Positions 12,035 through 22,863 are shown, numbered from the stretch's first letter. The stretch is DNA of 64,000 bases from Symbiodinium natans (GCA_905221605.1 CAJNDS010000281.1:107501-171500); one strand, 5' to 3'. Notes: generated from the sequence alone by a model not told the origin. Numbers and translations are program-made.

Positions 12035-12128
12035 CTGATGAGCAGAACGTTGTTTTTGAATTATTGAGTCCTGCTTGCGGTCATTATCAAAGGAACCATG
12101 GACTTATTTAAAAAAAAATGCTTCGCTC

Positions 12129-12675
12129 CAAATAAGATTCTCGTACACAATGCACAAGTGAATAGGATCCAGTGCCAAGCATTGCAAGTTCGGCATGATG
12201 CGTCGAAGTTCGGCATATAATTTGTGGGTGGCATTGTCCGACGCCACGCACTGGACTTGCTTAATGCCTTCTGCCGGAATGTGCGTGGCTAAAGCAAGGC
12301 AAACCTCCTCTGCTCGTTCAGACGAAACAGGGATCATCGCCAGGACAGCGCCCGTGCGTCCTCTGACAGAAAGAACTCTTCGCAATGCGGTTTCGTCATC
12401 AAACGGCGCCTGGTTGCGCTTCTCTCTGCTGGCTCTGTAAGATTCTTGCCCCATGACGCTCATGCAACACTTAATAGTCGCATCGATAGACACATACTCG
12501 AACTCTTTTGAACGGCAGAAGTCGTTCATGATGTCCGCATCGATCCGCTTCACGTCAGTGGAGGTGAATATGTCCTCGATGATCGGCCACCAGTGCCGCG
12601 TATGAGTCGGCAGCAAAGAGACGAGCTCGGAGCCAGTTCGAAGGATCGAGCTGGCTATTCGGATCTTAGCCTTAT
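12129..12675 (-). CDS. Zinc-finger DDE transposase, exon 2 (catalytic core)
   Basis: The exon opens after TTTTTCAG and reads through SELVSLLPTHTRHWW to YVSIDATIKCC, which carries the likely first catalytic Asp, and VASDNATHKLYAELRRIMP, which carries the likely second. These are followed by LALDPIHLCIVYE. The upstream intron (12676-12772, 97 nt) fits a GT donor and CAG acceptor. The downstream intron (12035-12128, 94 nt) needs a GA donor (TTTG|GAGCG), a class reported in dinoflagellates. Both junctions keep the frame. The extension past 12129 to a stop at 12104 is an intron read-through of poly-Phe, not protein. Confidence 0.6.
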
Positions 12676-12772
12676 CTGAAAAATAAATTTCGAGTAGCTA
12701 CGTACATGTGCACATGCGATCATGCGCATTCCGTATTAAGCATGTCCTTTCGTTAATATTATCAACAAAAAC

Positions 12773-13883
12773 TTCCATATGTAGATCCAAGAGCCTCGTT
12801 GCATTTGGCATAACAAAGAAGTAGTTCCCGGTACACCAAATTTGCGAAATCCCACGTGTAGTGAAGATTGCGGACTCGACGAACTACTTCAGATTGGATC
12901 AGAGTTTCCAAGTTCCAGAATTCAGGGCCCTGACCTGTGAAGACTAACCGGATCTTTTTGTCGATGTAATTGCAGGTGCCGGCGATCTTCGGAATAACCG
13001 TCTTGCCCAGTATCTCAGCGCTTCGCTGCAGGTAATTGCCTGCAGCGTTTTGTCTAATTTGATCGCTGTCGAACAGGGCACAGCAAACTTTGAGCTGTTT
13101 AGTGCCGCTGCAGACGTACTGTCGCGCTGACGTGTGATAATTCTGAACACGCCGATGGAGTCGTCCAGGGCTTTGAAAACGACGAAATGGGCACAAGAGG
13201 CATCGATGCTGCTTGGCAGAGATCTTCTTCAGAAAATCATCTACTTCTTGTTGCATGTGCGCAAGTAGAAGATCTCCAGCATGCACGCTTGAATCGTCCT
13301 GATCTGCGTCATCTGGCAAAGCGCCTTCGTCATCAGAGACCGTTTCCGGCGCTTGGCATTCCACGTGTCTGTGTAAAAGCTTCTGCCACTCTGAGTTTAC
13401 CTCACCGGCTCCAGCGTGAAGGCCGAACAGGACAGCATTCGCTTGAACTACTTTGCTGTCTGCTTCTTCAACAGGAGGACCAGGGAAAATTCTGAAAGTA
13501 ACTAATGTAGCAGAATCAAGAGCCTTGTGCGCATACTCCTGTAATTCCAAGGTAGTTAAAACCGCTTTCCATCTTTGGTCCCACACATCCACTGACAAGT
13601 CGTCGCGCACATGACAGGCGATGCAGTGTGGATTGCCATCGTGTTCCATATGCACAATGTATTGCCCTGGTTCGTCCACTGTCCTGCCATACTCAGGCGC
13701 AGCGTTGATGCGGAGCTCATTAAACAAATATCCATAGCATCGGGAGCCAGCGATTTGTGCTTCAGCATTTTTGTGATTCTCTTTCGAGATACACTGCAGA
13801 ATGTCGTCCAGCCTATTCGGCATCAGGCGTGCCAAAGCTATAGGAATGCAATTCCCACGCTGCAGCAAAACGTCGTTGAAAGC
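12773..13883 (-). CDS. Zinc-finger DDE transposase, exon 1 seen here (N-terminal part)
   Basis: The frame is open from about 13940, but a CAG acceptor at 13884-13886 suggests the exon really begins at 13883 (AFNDVLLQRGNCIPIALAR) and that an earlier exon with the start codon lies upstream and was not identified. The protein contains an acidic linker (VSDDEGALPDDADQDDSS) and a C2H2-like finger CLLCPFRRFQSPGRLHRR followed by QNYH. Such a finger before a DDE core is the usual DNA-binding arrangement. The exon ends with GSTYG and a GT donor at 12772-12771. Joined with the next two exons the open frame measured from 13940 is 895 codons. Confidence 0.6.
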
Positions 13884-14124
13884 CTGAGAAGTATGGCCTT
13901 CAAGGCCGGACGATGCCTCAAGACCAAGCAGACAAAGCAAAAGGAAAAGAGACGAAGAGTCTGCCGAGACCCAGACAGCTGCCTGCTGCAGTGCTTGGAA
14001 AGAGCTAGCTGCCTGAGTTCGAGCGCGAAACCAGGTGAGGCAAGAAACGGAGGCGTTGAGAGCCGGACAGCAGCTGTAAGCTGCTGCACCTCGGACGGCG
14101 CCTCAGGCACCTAAGAGCGAAGAA

Positions 14125-14435
14125 GCTAAAAAGGATGCGATGTGGCTTCAGGTACGTGGAGGGAACTCAGTATGTGCCGCAATGGAGAGAGACGTTCTGA
14201 GAGCTGGACTACAGGCTCAACAACCTTGTGCTTCTTGGACGACGCGGGCGATGCAGCCTCAGGAACGTGGATGGAACTGAGTATGTGCCGCAAGGGAAGG
14301 ACGTTTTGAGAGCTGGACTGCCGAGTCATCCAGCTTCTTTTTCTTGCTCCACGGATGCGATGCGGCCTCAGGTATGTGGAGTGAACTCATTACGCGGCGC
14401 AAGGCAGTGACGTTTTGAAGGCTGGACCGGCACAC
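14125..14435. repeat. Tandem repeat of about 105 bp, three copies
   Basis: Units start near 14134, 14247 and 14353 and share GCctcaGGtacGTGGAgGGAACT-like text, a tatgtgccgc motif and GACGTTtTGAGAGCTGGACT. Parts of the minus strand translate into a repeated peptide (LRHILSSLHVPEA preceded by VQLS and followed by a Lys-rich stretch), so the array may derive from a repeat-protein coding region. Length differences of two bases between units break the frame. Further copies lie at 15265-15410. Confidence 0.65.
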
Positions 14436-14577
14436 GGACAGTGCGTTCTGTGAAAAAAGGCGGAGGGTGGGACGGCTGTTGTGGCACCTGCGAGTGGGAG
14501 AAGAGAAGGTTGAGGGCTGAAATATTGCAGTCGGTCTGTGCTGGCGTGTGGAGTGTCTTTTTTGTTACGGTGAAAAC

Positions 14578-15262
14578 GGCTGCGAAAAGCCACTTTTATC
14601 GAAAAGCCACTTTTCTCGAAAAAGCACTTTTATCGAACAGTGACTTCTCTCGCGGCGTTAGCAGGGCACAGCGTGTCTGAAAAGCTACTTTTCTCGAAAA
14701 GCATCTTTTCTCGATACGTGACTTTTGTCACGGCGCTGTGTCGCGTAGCGTTTCCGAAAAGCCACTTTTATTGAAAAGTGACTTTGCTCACGGCACTATG
14801 TCGCGCAGCGTTTCCAAAAAGCAACTTTTCTCAAAAAGCCACTTTTCTCGAAACGTGACTTTTCTCGCGGCGCGACGTCGCGCAGCGGTTTCAAAAAGCC
14901 ACTGTTATCGAAAAGCAACTTTTATCGAAAAGCCACTTTTCTCGAAAAGCCACTTTTCTAGAAAAGTGACTTTTCTGGCAACGTTAGGCACGCAGCATTT
15001 GCGAAAAGCCACCTTTCTCGAAAAGACACTTTCATTGAAAAGCCACTTTTCTCTAAAAGCGACTTTTCTGGCGGCGCTAGGGAGGGTAGGGTTTAGCGAA
15101 AAGCCACTTTTATCGAAAAGTAACTTTTTTCTAAAAGTGACTTTTCTCGCGGCGTGAGCAGGGCACAGCGTTTCTGAAAAGCCACTTTTATCGAAAAACC
15201 ACTTTTCTTGAAAAGCCACTTTTCTCAAAAAGTGACCTTTCTGGCAGCGCTAGGGCGCGTAG
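14578..15262. repeat. Self-complementary repeat array (CGAAAAGCCACTTTT family)
   Basis: About thirty copies of a roughly 19-20 bp motif alternate between GAAAAGCCACTTTTCTC, GAAAAGCAACTTTT and GAAAAGTGACTTTTCTCG. Each contains AAAAG..ACTTTT or AAAAGTnACTTTT, which is close to its own reverse complement, so the strand can fold into many short hairpins. At intervals of about 100-130 bp the array is punctuated by GGCGCgacGTCGCGCAGCG or GGCGCTAGGG-type spacers. It splits the 105-bp repeat family (14125-14435 and 15265-15410), as if it had expanded inside that array. Confidence 0.75.
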
Positions 15263-15264
15263 GG

Positions 15265-15412
15265 TTTAGCGAACGCGGCGCAAGGGAGTGACGTTTTGAG
15301 GGCTGGACTGCTGCGTGAGCAAGCTTCGGAGGCGATGTGGCCTCAGGTACGTGGAGGGAACTCAGTATGCGCCGCAAAGGAGAGACGTTTTGAGAGCAGG
15401 ACTGCCTGGTCA
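15265..15412. repeat. Further copies of the 105-bp repeat
   Basis: One partial unit (GAACGCGGCGCAAGGGAGTG and following) and one full unit (from about 15325, GGAGGCGATGTGGCCTCAGG) match the family at 14125-14435. Confidence 0.6.
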
Positions 15413-15501
15413 GGCTTGTACGGCACAGGGACAGTGCGTTCCGTGAAAAAAAGCCGGAGGGTGGGACGGGTCAAATACAATTGGACAAGCACCTGTTTTC
15501 T

Positions 15502-15969
15502 TTACTCCTGGCTGCTGCTGTCGCTCGAACTGCTGCTGGTGGTAGAATCTGAACCCGAGCTGGAGCTCTTGTCAGGATTCTCACCACCGTCGCCGTCTCG
15601 CAGGGCTCGGAGGAGACACAGTCGCCGCTCCAGGCGCAACCTGGCCTTCTCTCGGCGCTGCTCGGAGAGAGCGATTCTATCTGCCAGTGACTTTTCTGGC
15701 ATGACAGCACGCGGGGGCCAAACACCCTTCTGCGCCTGCCATTGATGGGGCTGCAAAGCCGGTACATGTGCAACACCTGCGCAGGACTCCACTGCACGTT
15801 GGTAGGGTTTCCGGGCATTGATTTGTAGCACAGGCTCCGTACTGGAATCGACGTTGCCGGTGCTGGGTCGATTTTCCTTGGAGCGGTCCCTTATCTCTCG
15901 TTCCTGCTGCCCCATGTGGAGGTATCTGTCGGGTATCGGCCACCCACACCTGCCGACACAAGTCGACAT
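15502..15969 (-). CDS. Hypothetical Ser-rich protein, unrecognised
   Basis: A 155-codon minus-strand frame with protein-like composition. The middle is basic and probably helical (SLADRIALSEQRREKARLRL), and the C terminus is a low-complexity acidic Ser tail (DSTTSSSSSDSSSQE). No domain was recognised. The start is uncertain: the first ATG lies inside a sequence (about 15930-15980) that recurs at 16752-16810, so the 5' end may be repeat-derived. It lies upstream of the transposase gene on the same strand, but nothing connects them directly. Confidence 0.35.
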   Translation of the reverse strand: MSTCVGRCGWPIPDRYLHMGQQEREIRDRSKENRPSTGNVDSSTEPVLQINARKPYQRAVESCAGVAHVPALQPHQWQAQKGVWPPRAVMPEKSLADRIALSEQRREKARLRLERRLCLLRALRDGDGGENPDKSSSSGSDSTTSSSSSDSSSQE

Positions 15970-15982
15970 GCCAGGCGTGTTT
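15927..15982. repeat. Direct repeat A, left copy
   Basis: Contains GTCGGGTATCGGCCACCCAC and the following cacctgccgacacaagtcg stretch, then ATGCCAGGCGTGTTT. A near-identical sequence lies 820 bp to the right. Confidence 0.7.
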
Positions 15983-16299
15983 CAGGAGGTACTAGCACCA
16001 GGTTTATCTCGACGCACCCGGTGTAAAGTCGGCCCAACCCCTGCGGCACACAGCAAAACAAGGCAGAGGAAGGAAGTCATCCCAGGCTGTGTAAAGTCGG
16101 CCCAGCAACAGCGAAACTCCAGAGACACATGGCTTTTGAGAGCTTTCGCGCCTTTTTACAAAAATGGCACCGGAGCTGTGCACAGTGGGTTGAGAAGCCT
16201 TAAAACAGCATTTGTAAGCGGTTTTAAATTGCGAAACTGCAGGGGCACATGGTTTTTCGGATGGTTTTACGGCCATTGCAGGGTTGGCAAGCATGGTTC

Positions 16300-16515
16300 T
16301 GGATTGTTTTGGGGAGGGGCATATTTGTGGCCCTGCGCGAGGGTCGCGCGACCTTGCGCGAGGCCTGCGCGAGGTAAGGCAAGGCCATGGCCTTTTGGTA
16401 TGAAGCACAATACCTGGGCCTAGGCCTGGAGGCCTCGGGACACTCTTGGGAGGCCCCTGGGAGGCACTGGGAGGCCCCTGCGTCTCTGAGAGGCCCCTTG
16501 CGAGTTTGTTGAGAG
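16300..16515. repeat. Short GC-rich direct repeats
   Basis: Two local families of repeats are visible: GCGCGAGG/GCGCGACC around 16335-16375, and GGGAGGCCCCTG/GGGAGGCACTGG/GAGGCCCC around 16443-16510. They make overlapping frames on both strands and carry no recognisable gene. Confidence 0.5.
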
Positions 16516-16750
16516 GCCTCTGTGTTAGAGTTCTGGGCAGCCCGCATTTGACGGCAACACATGTTACAGCACATACAACGATCCGGAAATGTTCCAAAAA
16601 CATGTGCACAGTACTATAAGACCGCAAAACTCTGGGTCTGATGAAATATAAGATATGTTGGGGATATGGGAAAGTAAGTCCAAACCCTGCGGCACATGGG
16701 CTTGGCACAACTTCACCCCGGCAGGGTCGACTTAAACCTACCTAGTGTAT

Positions 16751-16808
16751 CGGTCGGGTATCGGCCACCCACACCTGCCGACACAAGTCGGCATGCCAGG
16801 CATGTTTG
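16751..16808. repeat. Direct repeat A, right copy
   Basis: Same order of motifs as 15927-15982 (GTCGGGTATCGGCCACCCAC, then the cacaagtcggcatgcc stretch and ATGTTT) with a few substitutions. The pair flanks about 770 bp that includes two gtgtaaagtcggccca motifs and short GAGGCCCCT repeats, which could be an inserted or duplicated block. Confidence 0.7.
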
Positions 16809-17309
16809 AAGAACATGAATCACTGCGGCCGCCCTCTAGAACGGGCTCGTGTCTAATCTATAGTGAGCTCCTACCCGTGGGCTAATGACGGGGGGTTTTG
16901 ATTTTGACTCACATGACATGCTCTCACATGGAGCGCATGTTGCCGATGTTCAACAGAAGGCTAAAGGTCGTCGTCATGGGTGGGGGGAGCGGGAAGGAGA
17001 AACTTGTTGTTCCCGGCATACATCAGTATGGAGAGCTTGGAAATGAAACACTGGATGTCCGACATGCTTGGCTTCACTCTTCTCTCACACTTTCCCCGTG
17101 CTATGGTGCACCTGCGCGGTGACATGTTTCACTCGCTAACCCCTTCACCCACATTCCAAGAATACAAGTGGGAGATGCCGGACTGGCACAGGCCTTTCCA
17201 CCATACTTCTTGGCGATGCGATTGTTCTCGTTGATCTGGTGCTCATTCTTAGTGTTTAGGATTTAGTGTTGAAAAAGCGAGGCTTGGGGCTGGGCGTCTC
17301 AGATATAGG

Positions 17310-18292
17310 CTTCTTTGGGTTTAGGGTTTAGGGTTTAGGGTTTAAGGTTTAGGGTTTAGGGTTTAGAGGTTGAAGGTTTAGGGTTGTTTAGGATTTGGGG
17401 GTGAGCGTGTTTTTTGCTTTAAGGTGTCGACGGGAGTAGGGGTGTTTTCGGGCGCGAGGCTTGGGGGGCGGAACCCACACACCGAAGTCGACCACCCTGA
17501 GTCCCGAACGCAAAAACTCTTCAAACTCCAAAAAGTCCCGAAACACCAAACCCAAAACCCTTTTAGCCTAAATCCTAAACCCTAAACCCTAAACCCTCAA
17601 CCTCCAACCCTGGTCTTAGGAGTGACCCCTTTGGCCCATCTAAGTATATTCCGACTAAGTTAACGGAAACCCTAAACTTTAATCCCTCAACCCTGTCGCT
17701 GCTTTGGCCCAGGCGGACAAAGATTGCAATGAAATGGGCAGAGCCTGGGCATTGCGAGGGAATTAGGGTTTTAAGGTTTATGAGTGAGCCATTCGGCTCA
17801 TACGAGTCCCACTTAGCGTTTAAGGTTTAGGGTTTAGGGTTTAGGGTTTAGGGTTTAGGGTTTAGGCTGATAGGGACTTTGCTTCTACGGCTACGTATGG
17901 GAGGCTCCTGGTGTAGCTGTCGACTCTTCTTCAAAGTACTTAAGGACCTCAACCCTAATCCTTCCACCCTAAACCCTAAGCCCTAAACCCTAAACCCTAA
18001 GCCCTAAGCCCTAAGCCCTAAGCCAGAAGCCCTAAGCCCTAAGCCCGAACCCCTAACCCTAAACCCTAAACCCTAAACCCTAAACCCTAAACCCTAAACC
18101 AAACAATCTCTCGGGCCTCTGGTTCCTCCTCGAAGCCCCCCAGGATCCTCTATCGGGCTTTGCCTAGTGGCCTGAAACCCTCTGTAGCCTTAAACCCAAC
18201 GCCCATGAACTTATGTGTATTTGTTTAACCCTAAACCCTAAACCCTAAACCCTAAACCCTAAACCTAAACCCTAAACCCTAAACCCTTACTA
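17310..18292. repeat. Telomere-like blocks with repeated orientation switches
   Basis: TTTAGGG units run at 17317-17395, CCCTAAA units at about 17567-17605, TTTAGGG again at 17818-17870, CCCTAAA at 17950-18100 (with a CCCTAAG variant repeated near 18000-18050) and CCCTAAA at 18228-18288. Between blocks lie 100-200 bp of unique DNA with no gene recognised. Confidence 0.8.
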
Positions 18293-19160
18293 GCTGCTAA
18301 CAAATGACCATAGTACATGAGCAAGTCTAAGCGCCAATTCAAATTAAGCCTTCAGTTCCACCGACAACCCATCACTTCCCGGCACAAGCTACAGCCCCCA
18401 AAGTACCCCGTACCTGAGTCCTGAACCCACATGAGAGCCATGCTTGCCCATAGAACCCCAGCACCCTAACACCCTGCATAGTGTTCTGAACCCTGACATG
18501 GCTTTGGCTCGCACGGCCACAGCGTTCTCAACAGGGGGACGAACCTGGGTGCAGCAGGGAGTCGAGGGAAACGTTTGGCTTGAAACACCGGAGGCGAGCT
18601 CCCGGCGAGGAAGGCCCGGGGAACACCTTCCTTGCGGCCCGGCATTCTGGGGACCTTACTGCATGATTGCTCTTGCCGCAGTTTTTTCTCAATTGTGTCC
18701 GTGCCTCTGCTGATAAGTCCCCGGCACACGCAGGGAAGTGTAGGCACGGTACGGTAGCAAAACTACGCAAAGGCTTTGAGCTGAGTTGGAGCGGCGAATT
18801 CTTTCATGTTGCAGTACAGTATCAACGTCCTGGTTAGGGGGGGTTAACCCGGAGCGAAGCAATGCTTGCCTTTGCGAAACATCCCTCTCTCTTCGGATCG
18901 ACTAACCCATGTCCAGTTGCTGTTCACATGAAGCCCTTCTCCACTTCAGCCTTCAAAGTTCTCATTTGAATGTTTGCTACTATCATCAAGATCTGCACCA
19001 GAGGCGAAGAAGGCTTCTTGTCGTAATCTTCATGGATAATCGACAAACCCTAATTCTCCGTGTCCCCATTAGTTTGAGGTTTAGGGATCAGGGTCCTAAG
19101 CACCCTTGAAAATTAAACTACCGATTGGCGTTGATCCGGATGAATGACATCCACATGATA
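18293..19160. other. Unassigned DNA
   Basis: No gene recognised. Short open frames overlap on both strands near 18450-18770 and have low-complexity GC-rich composition. A single degenerate TTTAGGG-like unit lies near 19075. Confidence 0.4.
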
Positions 19161-19384
19161 AATTGCCAGTGCATATAAGCCGACCCCCCGGCACGAGGGG
19201 GGCGTTAGTCAAGAGTCCCGCCCTCCCCAGCCGTCTCCGCCACCCGCACCCTTTTCTGGACCCGAGCTCACCACCACCGCCACCCCCTCCCGCGCACAGC
19301 CCCTGCCTGAGACCCAATATTTTTTTTTATATTTTCGCATTCTCACAGCAGTTTGCGAAGATTAAAGGCAAATGGCTAGGCTCT

Positions 19385-19895
19385 TTAAAAACATAGCGTT
19401 GTCGCGGCACGCTCAGGGCGGCCGAAACTAAATTTTCGGTGTTAGACACCGGCTCGCCTCAGGGCGGCCAGGTTGTCGCCCCGCCTTCCTCAGCCCTCTC
19501 TGCCTACCTGCATCCTTTTCTGGACCCGAGCTCACCACCCCTGCCACCCACTCCCGCGCATAGCCCCTGCCTGAGACCCAATAAACATTTTGACTTTATT
19601 CGCATTCTCACAAAAGCCTGTGAAGATTAAAGACAAATGGCTAGGCTCTTTAAAAACATGGCGTTGTCGCGGCACGCCTCAGGGCGGCCGCAACTAAATT
19701 TTCAGTGTTAGACACCGGCTCGCCTCAGGGCGGCCGGTTTGTCGCGGCACGCCTCAGGGCGGCCGCAACTGAATTTTCGGTGTTAGACCGGTTCGCCTGA
19801 GGGCGGCCGTGTTGTCGCGGCACGCCCAAGGGGCGGCCGCGACTGTGTGTTCGATCTCAGAAACCGGCTCGCCTGAGAGCGGCGGGCCTGTCTTG
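19385..19895. repeat. GC-rich hairpin repeat cluster (CGGCACGCC...GGGCGGCCG family), first site
   Basis: At least five units contain TTGTCGCGGCACGCCTCAGG followed by GCGGCCG, alternating with ACACCGGCTCGCCTCAGGGC followed by GGCC. In the better copies GTCGCGGC pairs with GCCGCGAC/GCCGCAAC across about 13 nt. A larger repeat of about 250-300 bp (CACCCGCACCCTTTTCTGGA and CATCCTTTTCTGGACCCGAG regions, then CCCCTGCCTGAGACCCAATA) is present twice at 19240-19410 and 19505-19660. The same family recurs near 23790-23995. Confidence 0.7.
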
Positions 19896-19934
19896 TGAGA
19901 CTCAAGGCCAACAGCGCAGCCGATAAGAAAATTT

Positions 19935-20400
19935 GTTTCTGTTGAACCCTTTTAACACAAAATAACATAGAGCGGTTACAGGTACTAAATATTCAAATAT
20001 AGCTTATCTGAAAATGTGGCACTGTTGAACCGCCTTGTTTCAAAGAAAACGGCGCGGTCCAACAGTAACAAAATTTCTCAGAGACAACCTCTAGGAAAGT
20101 CTGGTACTATTGAACCGTGTTGTTTTAAAGGAAACAGTGCGGTGCAACAGTGCAAAATTTTCAGACACAATCTCTAGGAAAATCTGGTACTGTTGAACCG
20201 CCTTATTTTAATGGACATTGAGCGGAGCAACAGTACCAGATTTTCAGATACAATGTCTAGAAAAATCTGGTATTGTTGAACCGCCTGTTTTAAAGGACAC
20301 AGCGCGGTACAACAGTACCAAATATTCAGATACATTATCTAAAAATAACTTGTACTGTTGAGCTGCATTGTTTTAGATGAACATAGATGGTTTACTTGTG
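19935..20400. repeat. Tandem array of about 82-bp hairpin units (GGTACTGTTGAACCGC)
   Basis: Units near 20015, 20101, 20184, 20266 and 20348, with a degenerate one near 19940, each read TCTGGTACTGTTGAACCGCC, then TTGTTTTAAAGGACA, then an approximate reverse complement GCGGTGCAACAGTACCA. Every unit is thus a 16-18 bp stem with a loop of about 22 nt, separated by TTCAGATACAATCTCTAGGA. Compensating-looking differences between arms (for example GAACCG with CGGTGC or CGGAGC) are imperfect. Confidence 0.8.
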
Positions 20401-21007
20401 AACCCTACTGTGTCTTCAACCTGAAATATGATTCTTGTTTAGTAGTTCCGTTTGTGCCTTTTGATCAGACAGAATTTCTATAAAATTTAGCTTTGGAAAC
20501 TGTACTTAAAACATGAAAGCAAAGATCTGCGTTTCTTTGGAGGCGGAGGCTTGTTAACTAAAACTTTAATTTCGAAACCTGAAAAATATAATTTGTGAAA
20601 TCTCGTCCACATGTCTGCCACTTTGCTGCGCGACCTCCACTCAGCTATGCAACTGACAGATAAAAGCATTAAATTAACTCCACGGGAGTGCTGCTTTATA
20701 GTGCATCACTCGGATAATTCCTTGAGTCTCTCTGGCCTGCTTAGTGTTCTGAATCTCGCACTCTTTGCTGTCTGCCTTGTGGTTCTTTAATTCTGCGCTC
20801 TCTTCTATCCTGACACTCACGTCACCTGATGCGCGCTGCCTTGTTCTTAAACTCAAAAAAACACGCTTGTGCGGTTGGCAGTAAATTTATTAGTCTCATG
20901 CTGCTATGCAATATTTCCGATGAAGAACTTCTGAAACTCACGCACTAGCAAAGGTTTGCATTTTGGACTTGCAGATTGAAAATCTGTCACAAGAAAAAAC
21001 GCGCATC

Positions 21008-22061
21008 TTAGCATTCGCTAAGATACCTTGCTGTGGGAGCCCAGGATGCTACTTCGTAGTCCCAGCGCCACCCAACGCAAAAATTACGGCGAGCCCCTAC
21101 AGGGTGGTTCTCGTCTGCTTTCACCCAACCGGTGATAAGACGCACAGGGCCACCCAGGGAATACTCCAAACGCACGAGCTTACCGTTTGTTAGGGAGTCC
21201 ACCCTAACGACAACACCGGTGAGACGCTCATGCGAGTCCAGAGAATTCAGGTCTCGCTCCGTGGGCTCGTCAAGACCTCAAGCCAATCAAACACGCATAC
21301 AGAAATTTTAGAATGACATGTTGACAGCGCACGCTATCGCCTTGCAGCCGCTCGATGGCTAAGCCAATGTGGCGGTGCAATGTTGTTTCCGTGTTGGCGC
21401 AGAGACTCAGAGCCTGCAGCGAAAAGACGCCATGAACAGATTTAAAGAGACACGAAATCTATATGAGCAAGGCCTCGTCGAAAATTTCTGGCATGTACTG
21501 CACCAACTGCCGACCAAACCAGTCGGCTGGAATGGACTGAGGGCAGCAATAGATTCCGTCCATTTGGCCTAGCGCATTTCGTGCTTACGCAAACTATATT
21601 TGATGGATTGCAGGAGTTGCCTTGATCATATTCAGCAGGAACTGTTGCTGCTCCATGGTGGTCTGGTGGGTTTGCGGAGTCCTGTCTTTGCATTTATTCT
21701 CAAATATATGTTGTTTTGATAAGCATAACAATATCTGTGTGTGCTGCTAAGCAGCTTGGCCCACTTGTTGAGTCGGCTGTGCCACGCTTGTAGAAGCGCC
21801 AAAAGAGCGACACGGAAGGTGGACCACAGCTCTTCCGCTTTCGGAAGCCAGGTGACGTCCACCTGAGGCACCTCAGCCTGTTAAAATACAATGTGGAATG
21901 TTGTTATTTGATACTTCACAAATTCACAAATATTTGTAACAGGAGATTCATGTCTAATCTGAGACATGCACAGTGCTCGAAGAGGACGACATCTGTCGAG
22001 CTCGACCACTTCTGCCTGCTCGCCTGTCATGGAGGTTTCACTGGTTTTGTCTACGCCCATA
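21008..22061 (-). CDS. Candidate multi-exon gene, unrecognised
   Basis: Several protein-like segments follow one another on the minus strand. Near 22061 a frame starts MGVDKTSETSMTGEQAEVVE. About 21880-21745 reads EVPQVDVTWLPKAEELW and continues to LNKWAKLL. About 21660-21600 contains TTMEQQQFLLNMIKATPA. About 21570-21475 contains PADWFGRQLVQYMPEIFDEA. About 21274-21008 is open for nearly 90 codons (DEPTERDLNSLDSHERL and later FCVGWRWDYEVASW). Frames differ and AG dinucleotides precede most segments, as expected of exons. I recognise no family; exact splice sites were not established. A decayed gene is the main alternative. Confidence 0.35.
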
Positions 22062-22863
22062 TCAGCAGAAGCTCAGGCCTCTGGCCGGTCCAGGCTACGC
22101 GCGTAGGCATGCTCGGCCAACTGAAGACAAAGCAAAAGCTTGCCGTGCGGCTGCTTGGCAGGTAACGGCTGAGGCGACCTTCTTCGTAAATCTTACGCTG
22201 TGCCGTGCAGCCAGTATCTACATGTCCGCTTGCGCAAGCAAAACACTCTCGTGACTAGTAAACTTATGGAATGCCCGAAAATTTGACCTTGTCAGAAACT
22301 CTGGAGCTTGTTGGTGTCTTCGAGATTTCATAAATTCTCACATGCTATTACTTGCTAGTGCTAAGATTTTTAGCTTTAGGATTTCAAGCATTCGAACAGA
22401 CTTGCTAAATACACCGCAAACATCTCGCCAGAGCGAGAACTACAAAAAAAATGTTGTTGGCACGCTGACGGCGCTCCTTCCCTGGGATTGGCGGGGCCCT
22501 TTGCTGCGCCTTTCGAGCTTCATCCAGGAAAAGTGACCTCCTAAGTCCTAAACTTGAAAGTCTGCAGCCTGCGACTCTTCCTCATTACTTTCTGTGTACC
22601 TGTATTCGTCTGACAAAATAAACATCAAAGGTTGGTTGGCTCTTTTCATCCCGCTCCACTGCGTATGCTTTCTCATCACTGCGCATGAGACTGCGCTCTC
22701 CGAGATTCATGATGATTATTACAGATTACTTGCCTGTTCTCTTCACGGTCTATTAAATGCTCGATCGGTCTGAAATCCCTGCAGGGGCAATAAATGTCAG
22801 GCCTTAATCCTATATACCACTTATGACAAAGAACTGGCGCACTCATGCAGATTAGTATTAAAG

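Noticed and set aside
19935-20400. Possible tRNA or snRNA gene cluster
   Set aside because: The units have a single long stem and none of the conserved tRNA A/B boxes or snRNA sequence blocks.
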